Assembly: GCA_000403945.1 (NCBI GenBank)
Contig: APFI01000057.1
Coordinates: 1 to 24,376, forward strand
DNA from: Desulfovibrio sp. Dsv1
GTDB lineage: Bacteria > Desulfobacterota > Desulfovibrionia > Desulfovibrionales > Desulfovibrionaceae
Length of the DNA: 24,376 bases
Reading direction: 5' to 3'
Under the pieces are notes generated by a model. The model made no database searches. It worked only from the letters and a program-made list of their open reading frames with translations, and was not told the DNA's origin. Of the stretch, positions 1 to 6,992 are shown in pieces; position 1 is the first letter of the stretch, and every line of letters starts with the position of its first letter. The translations under genes and the position numbers were made by a program.

Positions 1-111
1 TCCACCAACACGTTACCGCCCTTGTTCATTGGGCATTTTCCATGATTTTACTCGGAAGAGTCATCAGGGAATCATGAAATGACGTCTAGCGAGGTTTTTC
101 TCATATTATCG

Positions 112-133
112 TGGCGTAATCGCACTTACGCCA
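112..133. terminator. 8-bp perfect hairpin, possible transcript end
   Basis: The arms TGGCGTAA and TTACGCCA pair perfectly over 8 bases around a 6-base loop. The TAA stop of the short minus-strand frame at 126-347 lies inside the hairpin, which would suit a 3' end there. No clear run of T follows on either strand, so an intrinsic terminator is only a guess. A processing or RNA-stability hairpin is equally possible. The rest of 1-125 shows no convincing coding frame. Confidence 0.3.
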
Positions 134-478
134 TACTCTTGTTTTCCAGAAAAACCAAGCACGGTAACCCGCATGCACATAAAACCGCAAGTTGCACAAA
201 CTTTACGTGCTGGTAAAAGGCCCGTACCGCGCTTACAGACAGGTTTCGGCCGTGCCGGTCCACATACACTATCAGCTTGCCGACATGCACGGTATTTTGA
301 TACAATCGGGCGCGGATGTGGTACCTACATTGAGAAAAACAACGCACTCCTCAAACTGGCGCAGCAGATCCTCCACGCTTTTCCGCAATGGCGGAATGCT
401 GAAGTTGTCCAGCAGGCGGTCTTCAATCTGGTATGCCCGATATTGCAGGGCAAAAATCCGCGTCAGGTCCACGTCCAC
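126..478 (-). pseudogene. Possible small frameshifted gene downstream of the DsbA-like gene
   Basis: Two overlapping minus-strand frames read like one protein interrupted by a single frameshift at about 318-335. The first runs from a GTG at 478 (about 53 plausible residues containing IEDRLLDNFSIPPL and SVEDLLRQFEE). It then turns into improbable sequence just where the second frame becomes plausible (YHIRARLYQNTVHVGKLIVY onward), ending at TAA 126-128. Codons of both halves are fairly rich in G/C at the third position, like the neighbours. The opening part touches the end of the DsbA-like gene, suggesting the same transcript, and a hairpin sits at the stop. I do not recognise the family. It could instead be a real 68-residue protein (272-478), a sequencing error, or non-coding. 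The reading as one broken gene is inference. Confidence 0.35.
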
Positions 479-497
479 CCTTTCCGCCTTGGTGAGA

Positions 498-1316
498 TCA
501 TCGTCTTACTTGCCGCTCTGTTTGTAGGGCCATATCTACCGCGCCCTTAAACAGATCCAAGGGCAGCGCGCCGCGCACCACCAGATTGTTAACTAGAAAG
601 TATGGAGTGCCCTCCACGCCCAGCTTTTGCGCATCCTGCTGATCCTCCGCAAGAATGTCGCTGACCTTCTTGCTGCGTATATCACGCGCCAAGCGCTTCA
701 TATCCACCTCCAAATCCTGCGCGGTCTTTTTCAAAAAATCCTCGCCTTCGGTCACCAGCCGGTCCCGGTCGGCAAACAGGACTTTGTAGAACTTCCAAGC
801 CTTTTCCTCGCTCTGTTGCGAGATAGCTACAAAATAGGCCGCCGCCTGCCCGCCCGGCCCCTTTTCATCAAAGGGCAGATTTTTGAAGACCAAGCTGATG
901 TCCTTACCGTATTCCCGCAAGAGAGCATCCACAGTTTTGGAAGCCTGCTGGCAAAAGTGGCAGGTAAAATCGGAAAAAGCCACAACATTCACCTTAGCCT
1001 TGGGTGAACCCAAGGCAGGGCGGCCTGCCAAGCGCACACTTTTGGGCGTTTTCGTATCTTCACGCCACTGAGTTTCCAAGTTGCGCTTACGTCGCATATT
1101 GGAACCCTGCTGGGCGATATCCAGCACAGCCTCGCTATTGCGGCGCAATACGTCCAGTACAATATCCGGATGTTCAAGCAAGGCCTTTTCCAGCAATTGC
1201 GGCAGATTGTCTTCCGTAATCCGATCTGCCGCGCAGGGGACACCGTCCGGCAGACAAAATCCGCTCAAGACCAAGAGCATGCTCGGAACAAAAAGCCTTT
1301 TGATAAAAAAACTCAT
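498..1316 (-). CDS. Periplasmic DsbA/ScsC-like thioredoxin-fold disulfide oxidoreductase
   Basis: The protein is predicted to be exported and to make, break or isomerise disulfide bonds in the periplasm. From the chosen start it has 272 residues. A signal peptide covers about residues 1-30 (basic MSFFIKR followed by a hydrophobic stretch). A helical N-terminal segment (about 35-75) resembles the extra N-terminal region of ScsC/Com1-type proteins. The thioredoxin fold carries a CHFC active site (Cys119, Cys122), and a Thr-Pro pair in GVEGTPYFLV is the expected cis-proline loop. An in-frame ATG at 1346 would add ten residues before the signal peptide. I prefer 1316 because it gives a normal signal peptide. 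The gene lies 44 bases downstream of a response regulator gene on the same strand and is probably co-transcribed with it. No DsbB-like partner is present. The family call is firm; which cysteine proteins it serves is unknown. Confidence 0.85.
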   Translation of the reverse strand: MSFFIKRLFVPSMLLVLSGFCLPDGVPCAADRITEDNLPQLLEKALLEHPDIVLDVLRRNSEAVLDIAQQGSNMRRKRNLETQWREDTKTPKSVRLAGRPALGSPKAKVNVVAFSDFTCHFCQQASKTVDALLREYGKDISLVFKNLPFDEKGPGGQAAAYFVAISQQSEEKAWKFYKVLFADRDRLVTEGEDFLKKTAQDLEVDMKRLARDIRSKKVSDILAEDQQDAQKLGVEGTPYFLVNNLVVRGALPLDLFKGAVDMALQTERQVRR

Positions 1317-1360
1317 ATGTTTCTCATAATAGGTCGCAAATTTCATTGAGGCAGCTCTTT

Positions 1361-1762
1361 TCAGCTTTCCTTTGCTTTATTGCCGTATTCCAACCGACTT
1401 TGCATAGCGGCATCTTCAATTTTAAAGAGCAAATCATCAAAGTCCACGGGCTTCATCAAATAACCGAACGCCCCCTGCGACATGGCATGAACTGCCAATT
1501 GCATATCGGCATGTCCAGAAAGCAAAATAATCTGCGTCTCTGGCCAGCGTTCTGCAATCTGCTGCAAAGCGCCCATGCCGTCCAGCACCGGCATTTTTAC
1601 ATCCATCACCACAATGGGAAAATCCGCCTCTTCCATGGCATCCACAGCTTCCTGGCCATTGGCGGCCCTGCCGCAGGAATACCCCCGCCGCTCCAAGCGT
1701 TTTGCCAGTATCCGGGTAACATCTTCCTCATCATCCACAAGCAGGATACGCGTCCCACACAT
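1361..1762 (-). CDS. Single-domain response regulator (CheY-like receiver)
   Basis: This 133-residue protein is one receiver domain with no DNA-binding or enzymatic output domain. It shows the acidic pocket Asp10-Asp11, the phospho-acceptor Asp54 in VVMDVKMP, the switch Ser82 in LLSGHAD, and Lys104 in the MKP motif, so it should be phosphorylated normally. The start has a good ribosome site (GGGAGAG, about 3 bases from the ATG). No histidine kinase lies nearby, so its partner must be encoded elsewhere. It may act by protein contact, as CheY or phosphorelay intermediates do. It is transcribed divergently from parA and reads toward the DsbA-like gene 44 bases downstream. The wording around the lysine (GAFGYLMKPVDFDDLL) resembles receivers of NtrC-type regulators, so loss of an output domain in its ancestry is conceivable, but no remnant is visible. 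Confidence 0.9.
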   Translation of the reverse strand: MCGTRILLVDDEEDVTRILAKRLERRGYSCGRAANGQEAVDAMEEADFPIVVMDVKMPVLDGMGALQQIAERWPETQIILLSGHADMQLAVHAMSQGAFGYLMKPVDFDDLLFKIEDAAMQSRLEYGNKAKES

Positions 1763-1924
1763 AGACTCTCCCGATCAAGTACTATGTTGTTTACAATGTT
1801 CTCACACTTTTATCCAGATTTCAACCAGACGGCAAGACGCCCAAGATAGTGCGGCGACAACAAATTTTTTCCAATTTATCCGAGTTTTGACGGCTACCCC
1901 GTGCCCATGAATGATACTTACATC

Positions 1925-1953
1925 TTGACGCTTTTGCCCGCCTCTTTTAAAAA
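1925..1953 (+). promoter_or_regulatory. Candidate sigma-70 promoter for parA
   Basis: TTGACG at 1925-1930 (five of six consensus bases) is followed after exactly 17 bases by TAAAAA at 1948-1953 (four of six). It lies about 135 bases before the parA start and upstream of the parS-like site, so parS would be in the transcribed leader. The rest of the 1763-2087 gap is AT-rich and must also hold the divergent promoter of the response regulator gene, which I could not place. Confidence 0.35.
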
Positions 1954-1969
1954 ACACATTAAAAGGCGG
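1938..1969. repeat. Imperfect inverted repeat overlapping the candidate parA promoter
   Basis: The left arm CCGCCTCTTTTAA (1938-1950) and right arm TTAAAAGGCGG (1959-1969) are complementary except for two extra bases in the left arm, around an 8-base loop. It overlaps the candidate -10 element, so it could be an operator. It could also be a weak terminator reading right, since a short T-rich stretch follows at 1976-1980. No evidence separates these options. Confidence 0.35.
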
Positions 1970-1990
1970 CTCGACTTTTTCTGTACAAAT

Positions 1991-2006
1991 TGTTTCATGT
2001 GAAACA
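1991..2006. promoter_or_regulatory. parS: parS centromere-like site
   Basis: TGTTTCATGTGAAACA differs by one base from the widely conserved chromosomal parS consensus TGTTTCACGTGAAACA, the palindrome bound by Spo0J/ParB proteins. It lies 82 bases upstream of parA and about 1.65 kb from parB, in the origin-proximal position where such sites usually cluster. Binding here could seed the ParB-DNA complex and possibly affect parA transcription. I saw no second clear copy in the window. Confidence 0.85.
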
Positions 2007-2087
2007 CTCAGACGCCAACGGCACTCCCGCCGATTTTCACCCTCAATACACGTCAGGCAGGAAGGAAAAAGACGTGGAGGTTATTGT

Positions 2088-2876
2088 ATGGCGCGCATTA
2101 TTTCCATTGCCAATCAAAAAGGCGGCGTAGGCAAAACTACTACTGCCATCAATCTTTCCGCAGCGCTAGCCGTTATGGAAAAAAAAGTGCTGCTGGTGGA
2201 TTGTGACCCTCAGGCCAACAGTACCAGTGGTCTCGGTCTGAACCAAGAAGAACTCAACGACAACCTGTACAGCACGTTTTACTCCCCGGACAACATCAGC
2301 CAAAGCATTGCCAAAAGCCGTACCTCCTATCTGGACATCCTTCCAGCCAGCACCAATCTTGTTGCCGTTGAACTGGAACTGGTGGATAAAATGGCCCGCG
2401 AGTTTTACCTGGACGAATGTCTCAAACGGGTCAATAACGATTACGAGTACATTATCCTAGACTGCCCGCCTTCACTGGGCCTGCTGACGCTCAACGCCCT
2501 TTGCGCAGCCACGGAACTACTGATTCCCCTGCAATGCGAATTTTTTGCCCTAGAAGGTATCGTCAAACTGCTCCAGACCTACGAGCAGGTAAAAAAACGA
2601 CTCAATCCCAATCTGGCGCTGCTCGGCGTAGTGCTGACCATGTACGACATCCGCAATCGGCTCACCCGTGAAGTAAAAAATGAAGTGCACCGCTGTTTTC
2701 CGGATCATTTGTTTGAGACTGTCATCCCCCGCAATGTACGCCTTTCGGAAGCTCCCAGCCACGGTAAATCCATTATCCATTACGACATCAAATCCAAGGG
2801 CGCGGAAGCTTATCTGGGCCTTGCCAAGGAAGTGGTGCTGCGGCGACCATCCAAAAAGAACACGGTGCTTCAATAA
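2088..2876 (+). CDS. parA: Chromosome-partitioning ATPase ParA (Soj)
   Basis: ParA is the ATPase that binds nucleoid DNA non-specifically and moves ParB-parS complexes so that replicated origins separate. The 262-residue length is normal for the short chromosomal Soj type, which lacks the N-terminal helix-turn-helix of many plasmid ParA proteins. Visible motifs are the deviant Walker A KGGVGKTT (11-18) with the signature lysine Lys11, Walker A' LLVDCDPQAN (35-44) and Walker B IILDCPPS (122-129). The start is supported by GGAGG seven bases before the ATG. The gene is preceded by a parS-like site and a candidate promoter. Unusually, it is not directly followed by parB. An opposite-strand gene ends 13 bases after its stop, and parB begins about 780 bases further on. 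The identity is secure. Confidence 0.96.
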   Translation: MARIISIANQKGGVGKTTTAINLSAALAVMEKKVLLVDCDPQANSTSGLGLNQEELNDNLYSTFYSPDNISQSIAKSRTSYLDILPASTNLVAVELELVDKMAREFYLDECLKRVNNDYEYIILDCPPSLGLLTLNALCAATELLIPLQCEFFALEGIVKLLQTYEQVKKRLNPNLALLGVVLTMYDIRNRLTREVKNEVHRCFPDHLFETVIPRNVRLSEAPSHGKSIIHYDIKSKGAEAYLGLAKEVVLRRPSKKNTVLQ

Positions 2877-2889
2877 GTACGGAAAACGT

Positions 2890-3291
2890 TCAAGTCTTGG
2901 GCGCGGTATGCTCCACGGCCATATGGTCGCGAAAATGTTTCTGCCGGATTGTCGCGCCACAGGCCCGGCAATGAAAAACCAGCAGGCCACCTAGGTTGGC
3001 GTTAGCCAAACGGAAAGGATGCGTCAGATCGTCACGCCAGTTTTGCGTGGCCGCGCCGCAATGCGGACAGCTCACAGCTGGACTGTAGGGATAACGGAAA
3101 TCCCAGTAGTGCAAAAATTCCTCAAATGCCGAAAGAGGTTCAACAGGTTCTTCAAAATCCGGTTTCATGAAGGGATCCAGCACCGGCCGGGCTAGGGGTT
3201 CGATTTTCCGCCAGAGTTTCCAAGGAATCTGCACAGCCTGGATATGCCTGTCGGCATCAGTGATATAAAGCAGTTGCAACGAATCTGGCAT
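2890..3291 (-). CDS. Small zinc-ribbon-like protein between parA and parB
   Basis: The 133-residue product is of unrecognised family. Its C-terminal half has a likely zinc site: CPHCG (Cys75, Cys78) and CRACG (Cys108, Cys111), spaced like a zinc ribbon, followed by a histidine-rich tail (His119, His123, His128). The N-terminal half is rich in Trp and Pro (IPWKLWRKIEPLARPVLDPF) and has no membrane segment or signal peptide, so it is probably cytoplasmic. The start has a good ribosome site (GAAGGA, 8 bases from the ATG). It converges on parA with only 13 bases between stop codons and no visible terminator, so the two transcripts probably overlap at their 3' ends. Its position within the partition locus suggests a link to chromosome segregation, but that is only guilt by position. 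Confidence 0.75.
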   Translation of the reverse strand: MPDSLQLLYITDADRHIQAVQIPWKLWRKIEPLARPVLDPFMKPDFEEPVEPLSAFEEFLHYWDFRYPYSPAVSCPHCGAATQNWRDDLTHPFRLANANLGGLLVFHCRACGATIRQKHFRDHMAVEHTAPKT

Positions 3292-3657
3292 AAAAAATTC
3301 CTTCAGCTGAGAAAATAGCGCGAACTGTTAAAAGACGCTCTTGCCGGAACAGTTTAGAGTTGAAAGTTTCAGCATCAAACACAATGAAACAAAACGGTAA
3401 CCACTCTGTTGTTGCTAAACGCGCGCACTGATCCGCCAAAAAAATGCCCAAGCGCGTTAAGATTCAGCCTGAGGGCGAAGGCAGTCCCAAAAAGAGCCAA
3501 ACGCATTGTCGCCGATAGTGATTGACAACAACGCCGACGCGTCTTGTAGCTGAACAAATTTTCGAAACGCACAGCGCTTCAAAAAAATCAGATTGGATCA
3601 GCGTGACTCGCGACGGGGTCACTTGTCAAGGCGCGGGCAACACAAGAAGGAGAGAAC
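3292..3657. other. 366-base gap between the zinc-ribbon gene and parB
   Basis: This divergent gap should hold the promoters of both flanking genes. I see no coding frame worth calling. Structures present are an inverted repeat of AACGCGC (3418-3424) with GCGCGTT (3452-3458) around a 27-base loop, and a short GTGAC/GTCAC pair (3603-3607, 3618-3622) just before the parB ribosome site. No tRNA, riboswitch or parS copy was recognised. Confidence 0.5.
3522..3550 (+). promoter_or_regulatory. Candidate promoter for parB
   Basis: A perfect TTGACA at 3522-3527 is separated by 17 bases from TGTAGC at 3545-3550, a poor -10 element (three of six). It lies about 110 bases before the parB start. An own promoter for parB is expected here, because the opposite-strand gene between parA and parB makes a simple parAB operon unlikely. 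Confidence 0.35.
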
Positions 3658-4584
3658 ATGAGCACCGCAAACAAAAGCCTGGGACGGGGCCTGGACGCAC
3701 TTTTCGGAGGGTCCGAACCGCAACACGAAGTCAAGGGCGACATCAGCCTACTTCCGCTTACGGTATTGCGGCCCAATCCGGACCAGCCGCGCCAGCATTT
3801 TGACCCTGAAGGCCTACAGGAACTGGCCGACTCCATCAAGGCTCAGGGCATCATCCAGCCGCTGCTGGTGCGCCCCCAGAAGAGTGACGGGACAACCTAC
3901 CAGATCGTGGCCGGTGAACGCCGGTGGCGTGCGGCGCGCCTAGCCGGGCTTGCGCAGGTGCCGGTCTTTGTGCGCGAGTTGAGCGACAAGGAGGTCATGG
4001 CCGCCGCCCTGATTGAAAACCTGCAACGCGAAGACCTCAACCCCATTGAAGAAGCTCTGGCCTTGCAAGGCCTGCGCGACGCGCTGGAACTGACCCAGGA
4101 GGAGCTGGCCGCGCGTCTCGGCAAAAGCCGCCCAGCCATCGCAAATGCCCTGCGCCTGCTGCAACTGAGCCCCGCCGCGCGCGACGACCTACGGGACGGA
4201 AACATCAGCGCCGGGCACGCCCGCTGCCTACTGGCCGTGACAGATATGGACGCCGCCGAAGCGTTGCGTCAACGCATCATCAGCCATGCGCTGACCGTGC
4301 GCGATGCCGAGGAAGCCACGAGCTTCTGGCGCGAAAAACATCTGCTGCCCTGGCAGACGGAAAGCGCCGCCACGAACGGCGCACCCGCCCGCGAAGGGCC
4401 GCGCGTCGGGCGTAAAAAAAGTCCGCAAATTCGCAGCTTGCAGAAAAATCTCAGCCAAGTTTTGGCCTGCAAGGCGTTGGTCAGCGGCAACGATCAGAAT
4501 GGAAAAATAACCCTGTCCTACGCCAGCGCGGAAGAATTGCAAAAACTGCTGACGCGTCTGGGTGTGAGCCTGCCGAAAGCCTGA
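3658..4584 (+). CDS. parB: Chromosome-partitioning protein ParB (Spo0J)
   Basis: ParB binds parS, spreads along DNA as a CTP-driven clamp and stimulates the ParA ATPase. The 308 residues contain the short N-terminal ParA-contact region with KSLGRGLDALFG (6-17). The ParB/Srx CTP-binding domain follows, with GERRWRA (86-92) and ENLQREDLNPIEEA (120-133). A helix-turn-helix around TQEELAARLGKSRPAIANAL (146-165) reads parS. A basic linker leads to a C-terminal dimerisation region (about 260-308). Length and order match chromosomal ParB. The start has a strong ribosome site (AAGGAGAG at 3647-3654). The gene converges on rsmB with only 12 bases between stop codons and no visible terminator. The one clear parS-like site in the window lies upstream of parA rather than beside parB. 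Confidence 0.96.
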   Translation: MSTANKSLGRGLDALFGGSEPQHEVKGDISLLPLTVLRPNPDQPRQHFDPEGLQELADSIKAQGIIQPLLVRPQKSDGTTYQIVAGERRWRAARLAGLAQVPVFVRELSDKEVMAAALIENLQREDLNPIEEALALQGLRDALELTQEELAARLGKSRPAIANALRLLQLSPAARDDLRDGNISAGHARCLLAVTDMDAAEALRQRIISHALTVRDAEEATSFWREKHLLPWQTESAATNGAPAREGPRVGRKKSPQIRSLQKNLSQVLACKALVSGNDQNGKITLSYASAEELQKLLTRLGVSLPKA

Positions 4585-4596
4585 ACATGCCGCGAC

Positions 4597-6018
4597 TCAG
4601 ACCCGGCGCAACACCGCCCCGTACATGCCCTCCAGCCAGAGATGGACATGCGGGGTCTGCCACTCACGCACCAAAGCAAGCTCAGGCCGTGCCCGCAACA
4701 GGCGGGACACTGCCTGTTCATTTTCCGCAGGATTCAGGGTGCAGGTAATGTAGGCCAGCTCCCTGCCCGGCCGCAGCAACCCGCCAAGCCTGACCAGCAG
4801 ACGGTTCTGCAAACCCGCAAGCTGCTCCAGATCCGCCGGAGCGCGGCGGGAAGGCCTGCGGATGTCGGGTCGCCGAGCCAGCACGCCCAGCCCGCTGCAG
4901 GGCGCGTCCAGAAGAATATGACCGTCCCAGCCGGACAGCGGCGGTTCTGTCGCATCCGCTAGGCAGGCAACCGGAACCGGCAGGTGCAAATCCCGGCACA
5001 TATCCGGCAGATGACGCAGACGCGACCATGCGCAATCCGTACTCAGGGTCACATCCACATTCCGCTCCAGAAGAGCCGCGCTCTTACCGCCAAAACCAGC
5101 GCAGGCGTCCCAGACCCTTCCCTGCCAACAGGTAAGGCCCAGTTTTTCAACAACCAGTTGTGAACCTGCCGACTGAAAGGAGAGGGCTCCGCTCCGCCGC
5201 CAATGCTCCAAGCTGTTACCCAGCACATCCGCAGGCAGCGCTCCCGGCGCGAAAGCCACGCCCCACAGACCAACAGCCTGTCCGCGTCCCTTTTCCGCAA
5301 AAGCAAGCAAGGCCGCATGCAAGGCTGGCGCAAATGCATGGCGGGCATTGATCCGCAAGGCGGTCCAAGGCCGGACGGAAGAACGCCGCATCAGGGCCAA
5401 CGCGTTCTCCTCGCCGTAAGCCGCAAGCCAGATATCCGCAAACCAACGCGGCAAACTGTAATAGCGGCAAAGACCGTCCCATGCGCCGGAACTTCCTCGT
5501 CCAGTTCCTTCGTTGTAAAATTCAGGCGTGTCCACAGCCACGCCGAAACGCTGGATGGAACGCAATGCACCGTTGGCCACTCGCGCCAGATAACGGCCGA
5601 AAAGGCGCTCCGCCTGCTCCACCGCGCCGTGCACCGCCGCATGGTCAGGCACGCGATCCTGAAACAGCAGAGCATACACCGCAAGCTCGAAAATATGCAA
5701 AAGGGGAAACGGCAGACGCTCTGGCCGGGACAGGACCCGTCCCAAAATATACGCAATACGGATTTCCGCGCGCAGGCAACCGTAGACCAGTTCGGAACAA
5801 AGATGGCGTTCCTGCGAAGGTAACGCACCATTCGGCGCCGTCGGGCCGCGCTGTGTGTCGGCCAGGGCAGCGGCTAGAGCTTCCTGCGCGTTCAGGCCCG
5901 CGTCAATCAGCAACAGTGCGTGCAGGGCGGCCGTGCGTCCGTTGCGCGGCAATTTTTTCAAGAACCGCAACGAAGGGGCCGTACCCCGGCCCGTCAAAGC
6001 GTGCTTGCCGTTGCTCAC
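4597..6018 (-). CDS. rsmB: 16S rRNA cytosine-5 methyltransferase RsmB (Sun/NOL1/NOP2 family)
   Basis: The enzyme transfers a methyl group from S-adenosylmethionine to carbon 5 of a cytosine, position 967 of 16S rRNA in E. coli RsmB. From a GTG at 6018 it has 473 residues. The N-terminal third is a NusB-like RNA-binding domain (about 1-165). The C-terminal Rossmann methyltransferase has a motif I region (VWDACAGFGGKSA), motif IV DAPCSG with Cys374, and motif VI AYITCTLNP with the nucleophile Cys426. I chose 6018 because the GTG overlaps the upstream TGA as GTGA and has AGGGGAC just before it, a classic coupled start. An in-frame ATG at 6129 would bury 115 bases in the upstream gene. Motif I is slightly unusual (CAGFGG where CAAPGG is common). 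The family is firm, but the exact rRNA target is assumed by homology. Confidence 0.9.
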   Translation of the reverse strand: MSNGKHALTGRGTAPSLRFLKKLPRNGRTAALHALLLIDAGLNAQEALAAALADTQRGPTAPNGALPSQERHLCSELVYGCLRAEIRIAYILGRVLSRPERLPFPLLHIFELAVYALLFQDRVPDHAAVHGAVEQAERLFGRYLARVANGALRSIQRFGVAVDTPEFYNEGTGRGSSGAWDGLCRYYSLPRWFADIWLAAYGEENALALMRRSSVRPWTALRINARHAFAPALHAALLAFAEKGRGQAVGLWGVAFAPGALPADVLGNSLEHWRRSGALSFQSAGSQLVVEKLGLTCWQGRVWDACAGFGGKSAALLERNVDVTLSTDCAWSRLRHLPDMCRDLHLPVPVACLADATEPPLSGWDGHILLDAPCSGLGVLARRPDIRRPSRRAPADLEQLAGLQNRLLVRLGGLLRPGRELAYITCTLNPAENEQAVSRLLRARPELALVREWQTPHVHLWLEGMYGAVLRRV

Positions 6019-6848
6019 GCCCGTCCCCTGTGGCCTGCGCCCGTATCCGTTTCCGAAAGGCCAAGGAAAATACGAATAGCCTCTTCCAATCCCGTCAGCG
6101 GCACCAACGTATCCAGACAGGAACCACAAGGCCGCTGGTTGAGCACACCAAAAACCGGCAAAGGGTAGCTGTCCTGAATGCCGGAGGTCAGGTCGCTCTC
6201 ACAGGCCACGGCCACAATGCAGCGCGGCTTGGTCTGAACCACAATGCGGCGGGCAATGGCGCCGCCCGTGGCAATGGCGAACTGAATGCCGTAATGGTCG
6301 CGCAAGTCCAGAAGGCTACCCACCTGACATTGTCCGCAACGCGCACAAAGGTTCACCTTGTGCGTCAAACGACGCGGGCAAACGCTGTTCTGCACGCAAT
6401 GCGGCAACAGAAGCAACAGTTCGCGCGGGGCCACAGGGCGGCGCGCAGCTAGAACCAGCTCATTGTTCACCTTGACAAAAGAGCGTCGCACCTTGTTGCG
6501 ATCAATGCCCACAGCTTTTGCCAACAATTCCATCAGCGGAAAAAATAGGCGGATGATCACATGCCGCACGCCTTGCATGCCGGGCAGGGGCAAGCCGGTG
6601 TAAATATGAAAAACCAGAGTCAGGCAGAGCCAAGCCAGAACCGCAATGCCAAATTCCCCCACCGCCATACTAAGCAACGGCAGCCAGCGCAGGTCAGCCC
6701 CCAGATCGGACCAAGGCAGGATTAGAAAAAAACAGAGCGCCAGACACAACAGGATGCAGGATGCCAGAATCAGGCCGATAAAAATTCGCTTGCGGCCGCC
6801 GCCGTATTGCCCGGGAGGCAGGGAATATAAGGATTTGCGCAGGAGCAT
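6015..6848 (-). CDS. DUF116 family membrane protein
   Basis: The 277-residue protein has two likely membrane helices near the N terminus (about 22-44 and 60-83). A cytoplasmic domain of the DUF116 family follows, recognised from FVKVNNELV, LLPHC, the CxxCxxC cluster (Cys168, Cys171, Cys174), ATGGAIARRIV, VACESDL and the PLPVFGVLNQRPCG stretch. Further conserved-looking cysteines are 151, 157, 210, 216, 241 and 244, so metal or iron-sulfur binding is plausible. The function of DUF116 is not established to my knowledge. The start has GAGG seven bases before the ATG. Its stop overlaps the rsmB start as GTGA, so both are translated from one message. Neighbouring def and fmt fit a conserved translation-related cluster that I recall from other deltaproteobacteria, but a strong terminator separates fmt from this gene. 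Confidence 0.85.
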   Translation of the reverse strand: MLLRKSLYSLPPGQYGGGRKRIFIGLILASCILLCLALCFFLILPWSDLGADLRWLPLLSMAVGEFGIAVLAWLCLTLVFHIYTGLPLPGMQGVRHVIIRLFFPLMELLAKAVGIDRNKVRRSFVKVNNELVLAARRPVAPRELLLLLPHCVQNSVCPRRLTHKVNLCARCGQCQVGSLLDLRDHYGIQFAIATGGAIARRIVVQTKPRCIVAVACESDLTSGIQDSYPLPVFGVLNQRPCGSCLDTLVPLTGLEEAIRIFLGLSETDTGAGHRGRA

Positions 6849-6878
6849 GCCGCCGCCTCAATAAAAAAGACGCCTGAA

Positions 6879-6898
6879 CTGTTTCAGATCTGAAACAG
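6879..6898. promoter_or_regulatory. Perfect 20-bp palindrome, operator-like
   Basis: CTGTTTCAGATCTGAAACAG is a perfect palindrome lying 31 bases upstream of the DUF116 gene and just after the fmt terminator. Such symmetry in a short promoter-bearing gap suggests a site for a dimeric regulator. Its arms TGTTTCA and TGAAACA are the same as those of parS, but the centre is GATC rather than CG (or TG here), so the arms sit two bases further apart. That change should prevent normal ParB binding. No terminator-like T run directly follows. Confidence 0.5.
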
Positions 6899-6901
6899 CG
6901 C

Positions 6902-6953
6902 AAAAAAGGGCTTCTGACGGTTTCAAGCACTCAGGCCGGAGTCAGAAACAGCC
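6902..6953 (-). terminator. Intrinsic terminator after fmt
   Basis: On the minus strand, TTCTGAC pairs with GTCAGAA in a perfect 7-base stem. GGC and GCC extend it past a 3-base bulge, and TTTTTT follows one base after the lengthened stem. It lies 40 bases beyond the fmt stop codon. It would end the hisS-aspS-def-fmt message, leaving the DUF116-rsmB pair with its own promoter or dependent on read-through. Confidence 0.75.
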
Positions 6954-6992
6954 TTACATTGCCCGCTGTCACTGCCCCGAAACCGCGTTTTT

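Noticed and set aside
6019..6129. Longer N terminus for RsmB starting at 6129
   Set aside because: The extra 37 residues are Gly- and aromatic-rich, do not look like the family, and would overlap the DUF116 gene by 115 bases. The GTG at 6018 has a ribosome site and a 4-base overlap.
5481..6452. A 323-codon plus-strand frame opposite rsmB and the DUF116 gene
   Set aside because: It crosses the boundary of two well-supported minus-strand genes that are coupled by a GTGA overlap. The product is arginine- and proline-rich without a domain.
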